Shown here: positions 6,852-12,145 of the stretch, one piece after another
Layout of the letters: each line of letters opens with the position of its first letter
Position numbering within the stretch: position 1 is the stretch's first letter
Source: Litorivivens sp047622145
GTDB lineage: Bacteria > Pseudomonadota > Gammaproteobacteria > Pseudomonadales > Spongiibacteraceae
NCBI GenBank assembly: GCA_047622145.1
Contig: JBLHMO010000100.1
Location: 1-12,145, forward strand
Direction of reading: 5' to 3'
Length of the DNA: 12,145 nucleotides
The notes under the pieces: generated by a model
Seen by the model: the letters and a program-made list of their open reading frames with translations, nothing else
Told to the model about the DNA's origin: nothing
Database searches by the model: none
Position numbers and translations under genes: made by a program

Positions 6852-7481
6852 TTAGATACGCCGGGAAATCCAGATTGAGTCGAGCAGTGACGCTACCGCC
6901 AGCATAAGTAGGCCAATAAGTAACCGCGGGTCACCTAGGTTAAGTGTCGCCTCCATCGGGTAGGCAATCGTTTTTTCAAGCGCTGCAGTTTTGAAATGGT
7001 GCTTGCCCTTGAAAGCCGGGTTGGTAACGATTTCCATAAATGATCGGCGGCTGCGATATCTAAAAAGCGCACCTTGATCCCACTTTTCGGCGCCCTCGAT
7101 TCCGACGATGTCAATGGCGGGATAAATGACTGTTCCCATCACTAAGGGGTGCGATGCTCGTGATAGTAGTGCGGGAATCATGTGTTCAAGGTAGCGAGCC
7201 ATGAGTTTTTCCGCGGCTTCACCGGGTTCAGCGCCCTCAACTAAAGGAGGGTTTTCGTTGAAATTGATGTTGTTCACCATTAGAAATTGCCGGCCTGTGT
7301 CTTCACGGGCAAACTTTTCGATAAAGGCGGCTACTTCAGGCGCTGCTCCGTTTGCGGTCATTGTTGCCACGAACTGATCGATTTCTTTGTCGCTCAGTGG
7401 CCCACCGAAATCGGTGTACCAGAGAGTAAACGCTGCATAGAATGCGATTGCCGTGAACCAAAGTTTCAATCTGGCACCCAT
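6852..7481 (-). CDS. Hypothetical protein with a terminal membrane segment at each end and an alpha/beta core
   Basis: I do not recognise a named family. From the chosen start the protein has 209 residues. A hydrophobic segment about 5-22 (KLWFTAIAFYAAFTLWY) and another about 186-205 (RLLIGLLMLAVASLLDSIW) look like two membrane helices. The roughly 160 residues between them are soluble. Their pattern, with FLMVNNINFNE, a stretch of about ten residues near VMGTVIYPA, then ALFRYRSRRSFMEIVTNPAF and AALEKTIAYP, recalls ferredoxin-like dimeric alpha/beta-barrel proteins. The frame is open to 7520, but ATG 7481 is preferred because AGAGGA precedes it by eight bases and the hydrophobic helix then starts near the N terminus. 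It is divergent from the GST-like gene and upstream of the TetR-SDR pair on the same strand. It could hold or modify a hydrophobic substrate at the inner membrane; that is a guess. Confidence 0.75.
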   Translation of the reverse strand: MGARLKLWFTAIAFYAAFTLWYTDFGGPLSDKEIDQFVATMTANGAAPEVAAFIEKFAREDTGRQFLMVNNINFNENPPLVEGAEPGEAAEKLMARYLEHMIPALLSRASHPLVMGTVIYPAIDIVGIEGAEKWDQGALFRYRSRRSFMEIVTNPAFKGKHHFKTAALEKTIAYPMEATLNLGDPRLLIGLLMLAVASLLDSIWISRRI

Positions 7482-7668
7482 GCTAGTTTCCTCTGACTGT
7501 GTTGATGCGAATCTCAGCATGAAAACAATATGGCATTATTGGTGACAATACAATCGTGTTTCGCTACTCTTGGATTGATTTTTTAAGACGAGTACTGTTT
7601 CTCGGTGTCCGCTTGAAATGCGCGCGGGACGCTAAGCTCAGCGTTCAAGATAATATAAGGAGATGAAC
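7482..7668. promoter_or_regulatory. Divergent control region with inverted repeats
   Basis: This 187-base space separates the divergent membrane-protein gene and the four-gene + strand block, so it should hold both promoters. Three inverted repeats are visible: CAATA-N6-TATTG (7526-7541), ATTG-N4-CAAT (7538-7549, overlapping the first) and ACGCT-N6-AGCGT (7629-7644), the last 25 bases before the GST-like start. They are reasonable TetR-type operator candidates but short. I found no confident -35/-10 pair on either strand. A strong Shine-Dalgarno AAGGAG lies at 7657-7662. Confidence 0.35.
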
Positions 7669-8712
7669 ATGTCCTCAGAACTGCCTCTGCGTTTGATCGG
7701 TGGCACCGCCTCGCCCTACACCATGAAAATGATTTCATTGATGCGATACCGCCATATTCGCTACGCGGTTACCTGGGGTATGCCCGACGTGGTTCTCGAC
7801 AAAATGGGGATCGAGCGCCCCAAAATCGCTTTTATGCCTACGTTCTTATTTGAGGGCGACGACGGCAAGCCGTTAGCGACTTGCGATTCGAGTCCCATCA
7901 TTCGCCGCCTCGAATCGATGTATGAAGGTCGCTCTGTGCTGCCTTCCGATCCGGCCTTGGCGTTTATCGACCATCTACTCGAAGATTTCGCGGATGAGTG
8001 GGTAACCAAGTACATGTTCCACTATCGCTGGTACCCGCAAGAAGATGCCGAAAATGCTGGAACATTGCTGCCGCTAACCATGGATATGAAGCTGACAGAT
8101 GAGCAAGCCTTGGAATTCAAAACCATGTTTCAAGCGCGGCAGGTGTCCCGCTTGGGCTATGTTGGCTCCAGTGATGTCACGGCATCGGTGATAGAAGGCA
8201 GCTATCGTCGATTTTTAACGGCTATGCAAAAACATCTCACACAACAGCCTTACATGCTAGGTAATCGTCCCGGTGCAGGCGACTTTGCGTTGTACGGTCA
8301 GCTGACGCAGTTGGTGGGTTTTGACCCCAGCTCGCGCCGAATAGCACATGAATTGTCGCCACGCACGGTCGCGTGGGTCGATATGCTAAAGGACTTGTCT
8401 GGCGTGAATCCGGAAGAAAGCGACTGGACGCCGCTGGAAGATCAGCCTGAGACCTTACGTGGATTATTGACAGAACTGGGTCGGGTTTATGTGCCGGCGC
8501 TGCTGGCCAATGCGGCCGCGGTACAAGCCGGCGAGAAAAGCTGGTCTACAGGGATTGACGGTCAACATTGGGAGCAGCGTTCATTCCCCTATCAGGCCAA
8601 GTGTCTTGTTTGGATGAATGAGGCGTATCAGGCGCTCAGCAAGCAGGATCGAGCGAGGGTTAAGCGCGTACTCGATGGTACCGGTTGCGAGTTGCTGTTC
8701 ATAAAGCGTTAA
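7669..8712 (+). CDS. Glutathione S-transferase-like protein, long form
   Basis: A 347-residue protein; ordinary GSTs have about 200-230, so about 120 residues are added at the C terminus. The N-terminal thioredoxin-like part has SPYT at 15-18, where many bacterial GSTs have a catalytic Ser/Cys. MPTF follows (Pro57, the usual cis-proline position), then Asp73-Ser74 in a glutathione-binding-type SNAIL-like turn. In the helical domain LGNRPGAGDFALYG (about 198-210) carries the N-capping-type Asp205. The tail is unassigned. ATG 7669 is chosen over ATG 7663 because AAGGAG then lies six bases away instead of abutting. It is the first gene of the four-gene block, 35 bases before the NMO-like gene. 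A role in conjugating, isomerising or dehalogenating a pathway compound is inferred; it may also be non-catalytic. Confidence 0.83.
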   Translation: MSSELPLRLIGGTASPYTMKMISLMRYRHIRYAVTWGMPDVVLDKMGIERPKIAFMPTFLFEGDDGKPLATCDSSPIIRRLESMYEGRSVLPSDPALAFIDHLLEDFADEWVTKYMFHYRWYPQEDAENAGTLLPLTMDMKLTDEQALEFKTMFQARQVSRLGYVGSSDVTASVIEGSYRRFLTAMQKHLTQQPYMLGNRPGAGDFALYGQLTQLVGFDPSSRRIAHELSPRTVAWVDMLKDLSGVNPEESDWTPLEDQPETLRGLLTELGRVYVPALLANAAAVQAGEKSWSTGIDGQHWEQRSFPYQAKCLVWMNEAYQALSKQDRARVKRVLDGTGCELLFIKR

Positions 8713-8735
8713 ATGCGTCTCGACGTAGATTCTTT

Positions 8736-8739
8736 GGAG
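8736..8739 (+). promoter_or_regulatory. Ribosome binding site fixing a TTG start
   Basis: GGAG lies eight bases before TTG 8748, in a stretch without an ATG in frame until well inside the conserved domain. It decides the NMO-like start and rejects the longer frame that would overlap the GST-like gene. Confidence 0.7.
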
Positions 8740-8747
8740 CTAGTACT

Positions 8748-9695
8748 TTGAGAGAGTTAGCCATTAAAAACCGCGTTACCGATATGACCGGAACTGAATT
8801 TCCTATTATTCAGGCGCCTATGGGCTGGATAGCGCGGGCGCAACTCGCATCGGCGGTGAGCAACGCCGGTGGACTGGGCGTTATCGAAACCTCCTCCGGT
8901 GAACTTGATAATATAAAAGCTGAAGTCGCCAAAATGCGGAAACTCACCGACAAACCTTTTGGTATGAATGTCGCCTTGTCCTACGTCAAAGGCACGAATA
9001 TTGTCGATTTTGTGATTGAGCAAGGCATCAAGTTTGTTACCACCTCGTCAGGTAGTCCCAAAGTATGCACCAAGGCTTTTCAAGAAGCGGGTATTACCGT
9101 TTTTCACGTGGTGCCGACACTCGATATGGCTTTGAAGGCCATTGATGCAGGGGTGGATGGTCTCGTTGTAGAAGGTGGCGAGGGTGGCGGTTTCAAAAAC
9201 CCCAGCCCGGTATCGACGATGGTATTGCTGCCGTTGATACGCAGCCGAGTTGATGTGCCGATCATCGCGGCCGGTGGAATATCCGACGGTGTGTCGATGG
9301 CAGGCGCATTCGCAATGGGCGCCGAGGGTGTGCAGATGGGTACGCGTATGTTGTCTTGCGCCGAATCCCCGGTTCATGAAAACTGGAAAAACGCCGTCCT
9401 TCAGGCCAAAGAAACCGATACCGTTTTTCTGAATCAAGCATCGCGCCCTGCCTTGCGCGCGCTTCGTACACAGCGCACCGAACAACTTTTACCGTTGGGG
9501 CAGTTTAACGCTATGGAACACTTTGTCGGCGTTAATGAACTCTATTTTGGTGGCGATATGGAGGCGGCTATTCCGTTGTCGGGGCAGGTTGCCGGTCGAA
9601 TAGACAGTATTAAAACCGCAGCGCTTATTATGAGTGAGACCATGTCAGAATTTCGCGAAATTATGGCGAGTCTTAGCGCACAATACGCACGCTAA
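8748..9695 (+). CDS. Nitronate-monooxygenase/2-nitropropane-dioxygenase-like FMN oxidoreductase
   Basis: A 315-residue TIM-barrel flavoprotein. PIIQAPMGWIARAQLASAVS (about 19-38) and AGGLG start the family pattern. GMNV, VVEGGEGGGF (about 140-149), PIIAAGGISDG and GVQMGTRML (about 194-202, phosphate-binding GTR) follow, so FMN binding looks intact. In most nitronate monooxygenases and relatives the stretch near 149 reads GGH, with His as catalytic base; here it is GGF. Nitronate oxidation is therefore doubtful. The overall style also recalls IpdC-type flavoproteins of steroid C/D-ring breakdown (Rv3553, recalled from memory), where the same site is GGGH. The TTG start has GGAG eight bases upstream. 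The gene starts 35 bases after the GST-like gene and ends 25 bases before the first acyl-CoA dehydrogenase, a clear operon. It probably oxidises or reduces a CoA-bound intermediate. Confidence 0.83.
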   Translation: MRELAIKNRVTDMTGTEFPIIQAPMGWIARAQLASAVSNAGGLGVIETSSGELDNIKAEVAKMRKLTDKPFGMNVALSYVKGTNIVDFVIEQGIKFVTTSSGSPKVCTKAFQEAGITVFHVVPTLDMALKAIDAGVDGLVVEGGEGGGFKNPSPVSTMVLLPLIRSRVDVPIIAAGGISDGVSMAGAFAMGAEGVQMGTRMLSCAESPVHENWKNAVLQAKETDTVFLNQASRPALRALRTQRTEQLLPLGQFNAMEHFVGVNELYFGGDMEAAIPLSGQVAGRIDSIKTAALIMSETMSEFREIMASLSAQYAR

Positions 9696-9720
9696 GCTAT
9701 TTCCCCTTAGAGGTTAGAGA

Positions 9721-10845
9721 ATGAGTGAGTCTGCACTGATGTTTGATTTAACACCCACCGAAGAAGAGATCATGACCCGTGAGGTTATGCGCCGATTCGC
9801 CGCCGAAGAAATGGCGCAAAAGGCGCGGGCTGCGGATGAGGCAGGAGATTTGCCAGAAGGTTTTCTCGATAAAACGGTAGAGCTTGGCTTGAATTTTATG
9901 CCGATTACGGAAGCCCTCGGTGGCGTGGGTGCTGGGCACCATCCGATGTCCAATGTGCTGACGATTGAAGATCTCGCCCAGGGTGATATGTCGATGGCGC
10001 TGGGCGTACTTGCGCCCTTGGCGGTGATTAATGCCGTGATGGAATGGGGCAGTGATGCCCAGAAGGAGGCGGTGGCGCGCACCTTATTGGCAGATCAGTT
10101 TGTACCGGCGGCGGTAGCCTTGATGGAACCCGGCATTAGTTGTGATCCAGCCAATCTTGCAACAACGGCACGGCAGCTGTCCGATGGAACTTGGCTATTG
10201 TCGGGCCAAAAGAGTCTGGTGCCATTTGGTTCTGATGCAAAGCTTTTGCTAGTTCTAGCCAATGCCGTGAATGCTGGTGGCGAGTCTTTGGGTACTCGCC
10301 CGTTTCTGATGGAGCCGTCGTCGACGGGATGTGTATTTGAGCAAGAACAGTACATGGGCTTGAAGCCATTGCCGCTGTACGGATTAAGTCTGAGCGATGT
10401 GGCGCTGCCCGCTGACGCCGTGCTGAGTGAAAGTTTTGATCTTCAGCGCTTTCTGTCACTGAGCCGTATAGCGACCGCAGCGCTCGCGGTGGGCACCTGC
10501 CAGTCAGTGTTGGACTATGTCAAAGATTACGTCAATGAGCGTGTGGCCTTTGGTGAGCCAATATCGCACCGGCAATCGGTCGCCTTTATGGTGGCGGACA
10601 TGGCCACTGAGCTGGAAGGATTGCGTTTGATGGTCTATCGCGCGGCCTCGCTAGCAGAGCAGGGTTTGGATTGCAGCCGTATGGCTTATCTGGTGCATCG
10701 ACAAGCAATCAAAGTGGGCATGAAGACCGGTACGGATGGTGTGCAGTTACTGGGCGGGCATGGCTTTATACGAGAGTACCCGGTCGAACTATGGTACCGC
10801 AACTTGAGTGCGCTGACGGTATTGGAAGGTTTTGTTGTTGCCTAA
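9721..10845 (+). CDS. Acyl-CoA dehydrogenase-like protein (subunit 1 of a probable pair)
   Basis: A 374-residue acyl-CoA dehydrogenase fold. The beta-domain motif, usually TEPxxGSD, reads MEPGISCD (135-142). In the C-terminal helical domain ERVAFGEPISHRQ (273-285) supplies the conserved Arg and Gln of the FAD site that most relatives have, and QLLGGHGF (342-349) is normal. The C terminus stops four residues after LEG (Glu369, at the place of the usual YEGT catalytic Glu), so the usual final helix is absent. ATG 9721 has GAGG upstream. The protein lies between the NMO-like protein and a second acyl-CoA dehydrogenase, 34 bases from the latter. Altered substrate/FAD loop and short end, next to a partner with the opposite defects, suggest a heteromeric enzyme. 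Alternatively it is a divergent homomeric one. Confidence 0.9.
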   Translation: MSESALMFDLTPTEEEIMTREVMRRFAAEEMAQKARAADEAGDLPEGFLDKTVELGLNFMPITEALGGVGAGHHPMSNVLTIEDLAQGDMSMALGVLAPLAVINAVMEWGSDAQKEAVARTLLADQFVPAAVALMEPGISCDPANLATTARQLSDGTWLLSGQKSLVPFGSDAKLLLVLANAVNAGGESLGTRPFLMEPSSTGCVFEQEQYMGLKPLPLYGLSLSDVALPADAVLSESFDLQRFLSLSRIATAALAVGTCQSVLDYVKDYVNERVAFGEPISHRQSVAFMVADMATELEGLRLMVYRAASLAEQGLDCSRMAYLVHRQAIKVGMKTGTDGVQLLGGHGFIREYPVELWYRNLSALTVLEGFVVA

Positions 10846-10867
10846 CTTATTCCCTCACTATTTCACT

Positions 10868-10872
10868 AAGGA
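10868..10872 (+). promoter_or_regulatory. Ribosome binding site fixing a GTG start
   Basis: AAGGA ends seven bases before GTG 10880, near ideal spacing. It supports GTG as start of the second acyl-CoA dehydrogenase instead of TTG 10832, which would overlap the previous gene and add 16 atypical residues. Confidence 0.7.
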
Positions 10873-10879
10873 TTGCCAC

Positions 10880-12082
10880 GTGATCAATTTAGAACTTCCT
10901 AAAGATTTACAGGATTTGAGCGGGCTCTTGCGTCAGTTTGCCGAAGGTGGCTTGCGGCCAGTTTCTCGTAAGTACGACTCGCTAGAGCAAAAAGAGCTGC
11001 CCGAGGAGCTGGTAGAGCTAAGCGCACTGCTCCAGGCCGGGCGCTCGTCGTCGAAAACAAAAGACGTGGAGAGTACGCAGGAGGGAAATCGTAACGGCAA
11101 TAATATGCGTATGGCCGTCGCGTCTGAAGCCCTGTGTTGGGGCGATGTCGGTCTGTTTCTCGCTATGCCCTCCACAGGTTTGGGTAATGCTGCGGTAGAA
11201 GCTGTAGCGACCCAAGAACAAAAGACTGAGTGGGGTGAACTGTATGCGGCCATGGCTATAACAGAGCCGGGTTGCGGTTCGGATTCTGCCAATATTAAAA
11301 CAAGCGCTAGACTCGATGGCGACGAGTGGGTCATCAACGGTGAGAAAATATTTGTGACCGATGGCCACCGCTGTCGACAGGTGGTGGTGTGGGCTTCACT
11401 CGATACCGCTATGGGCAAGGCCGCCATTAAATCCTTTTTCGTGCCCAAAGGCACTCCAGGTATGACCGTCACGCGAGTAGAGCACAAGCTGGGTATTCGA
11501 GCCTCGGACACGGCTCAAATTTCGTTTGAAAATTGTCGGGTACCCAAAGCCAATCTGTTGGGTAATCCCGACATCGCGAAAACGGCGGAGGCGCGTAAAA
11601 AAGCTTTTGGTGGCGTGATGCAGACCTTTGACAATACCCGGCCACTGGTAGCGGCGCAGGCTATTGGTCTGGCGCGGGCTGCTTTAGATTTAACGCAGGA
11701 TCTACTTAAAGATAAGGGTCTAGAGCTGAGTTATGACAAGAGCTACCATCAACTCTCGGCCGTAGAAAACGACCTCTATGCGCTGGAGGCCGACTGGGAG
11801 TCCGCACGTTTGCTGGTACTAAAAGCGGCTTGGATGGCGGATAACCGGCAGCCAAATTCTATGAATGCTTCAATGTCCAAAGCGAAAGCTGGCCGCATGG
11901 GTAACGAGGTGGCGCTGAAATGTGTAGAGATCTGTGGGCAGCTCGGCTACAGCCAAACGCAATTACTAGAAAAATTTGCGCGAGACTCCAAGATCATTGA
12001 TATCTATGAAGGCACTCAGCAGATTCAACAATTGATTATTGCGCGCCAGCTTTTAGGCAAGGGCTCGAGCGAGCTGAAGTAG
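10880..12082 (+). CDS. Acyl-CoA dehydrogenase (subunit 2 of a probable pair)
   Basis: A 400-residue acyl-CoA dehydrogenase, FAD-dependent, removing hydrogens at C2-C3 of an acyl-CoA. ITEPGCGSD (127-135) is the standard substrate/FAD motif, then WVINGEK (150-156). IYEGTQQIQQLIIARQ near the end gives the catalytic Glu377. However, where most relatives have R-x-x-FG-x-PI in the helical domain, this protein reads GLELSYDKSYHQ (about 280-291). The FAD-site Arg and the FG turn are missing, although a Gln remains. The preceding gene keeps the R..FG.PI motif and lacks the standard TEP motif and C-terminal end. The GTG start has AAGGA seven bases upstream. A two-gene alpha2beta2 enzyme, as in steroid-degrading FadE pairs, is a good inference. 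The last gene of the block; nothing supportable follows to the window end. Confidence 0.92.
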   Translation: MINLELPKDLQDLSGLLRQFAEGGLRPVSRKYDSLEQKELPEELVELSALLQAGRSSSKTKDVESTQEGNRNGNNMRMAVASEALCWGDVGLFLAMPSTGLGNAAVEAVATQEQKTEWGELYAAMAITEPGCGSDSANIKTSARLDGDEWVINGEKIFVTDGHRCRQVVVWASLDTAMGKAAIKSFFVPKGTPGMTVTRVEHKLGIRASDTAQISFENCRVPKANLLGNPDIAKTAEARKKAFGGVMQTFDNTRPLVAAQAIGLARAALDLTQDLLKDKGLELSYDKSYHQLSAVENDLYALEADWESARLLVLKAAWMADNRQPNSMNASMSKAKAGRMGNEVALKCVEICGQLGYSQTQLLEKFARDSKIIDIYEGTQQIQQLIIARQLLGKGSSELK

Positions 12083-12145
12083 CTTTTCAGTTTTTGTCAG
12101 CCGTCGTGTCTATTGCGCGCATTTACAATGTATAAACATTATGGC

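Noticed and set aside
8685..8747. Longer NMO-like protein overlapping the GST-like gene
   Set aside because: The extra residues do not look like the family, and TTG 8748 has an ideal GGAG eight bases upstream.
9048..9485. 145-codon open frame opposite the NMO-like gene
   Set aside because: Shadow of a conserved gene; no motif and no ribosome binding site.
10832..10879. Earlier TTG start for the second acyl-CoA dehydrogenase
   Set aside because: It overlaps the previous gene, and GTG 10880 has AAGGA at seven-base spacing.
10933..11511. Long open frame (192 codons) opposite the second acyl-CoA dehydrogenase
   Set aside because: It runs antisense to a well-supported gene, its protein is Ser/Pro-rich without motifs, and it reads as a shadow of codon bias.
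12128..12145. ATG near the window end as the start of a further gene
   Set aside because: Only six codons are visible and no Shine-Dalgarno precedes it.

Overview
The window looks like a catabolic accessory region from a Gram-negative proteobacterium. A marine gammaproteobacterium of the Spongiibacteraceae/Cellvibrionales kind is my best guess, but that rests only on gene style. Support comes from moderate GC, a TonB-dependent receptor remnant, a lipobox lipoprotein, and a dense set of acyl-CoA, flavin, SDR and GST genes with TetR regulators. I see no RNA genes, CRISPR array, transposase or phage genes.

Layout. (1) Positions 1-2671, + strand: the 3' end of a luciferase-like flavin oxidoreductase overlaps by one base an APH/ecdysteroid-kinase-like phosphotransferase. 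A hairpin follows, then a second luciferase-like oxidoreductase. (2) Positions 2832-4369, - strand: a lipoprotein of the metallo-beta-lactamase fold lies downstream of a TonB-dependent receptor remnant. The remnant keeps a signal peptide and the last ~95 residues, joined out of frame. (3) Positions 4635-6727: two clearly paralogous TetR-family regulators flank an SDR dehydrogenase. The first is on +, converging on the SDR across a hairpin. The second is on -, directly upstream of the SDR. (4) Positions 6852-7481, - strand: a small protein with a membrane segment at each end, divergent from the next block. (5) Positions 7669-12082, + strand: a tight block of a long GST-like protein, a nitronate-monooxygenase-like flavoprotein (TTG start) and two adjacent acyl-CoA dehydrogenases (the second with a GTG start), separated by 25-35 bases.

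How they may work together. The gene types (acyl-CoA dehydrogenase pair, NMO-like flavoprotein, SDR, small-molecule kinase, flavin oxidoreductases, outer-membrane receptor remnant, TetR repressors) fit uptake and CoA-linked breakdown of a hydrophobic, possibly ring-containing compound. Parts recall steroid C/D-ring catabolism (two-gene acyl-CoA dehydrogenases, IpdC-like flavoproteins) or 4-hydroxyacyl-CoA catabolism (APH-type kinase plus acyl-CoA dehydrogenase). The substrate cannot be read from sequence. The most informative points are the complementary motif losses in the acyl-CoA dehydrogenase pair, the His-to-Phe change in the NMO-like protein, the duplicated TetR regulators and the collapsed receptor gene.

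No gap without a gene exceeds 300 bases. The longest, 4370-4634, is AT-rich in part and holds palindromes. The last 63 bases (12083-12145) show nothing I can support.
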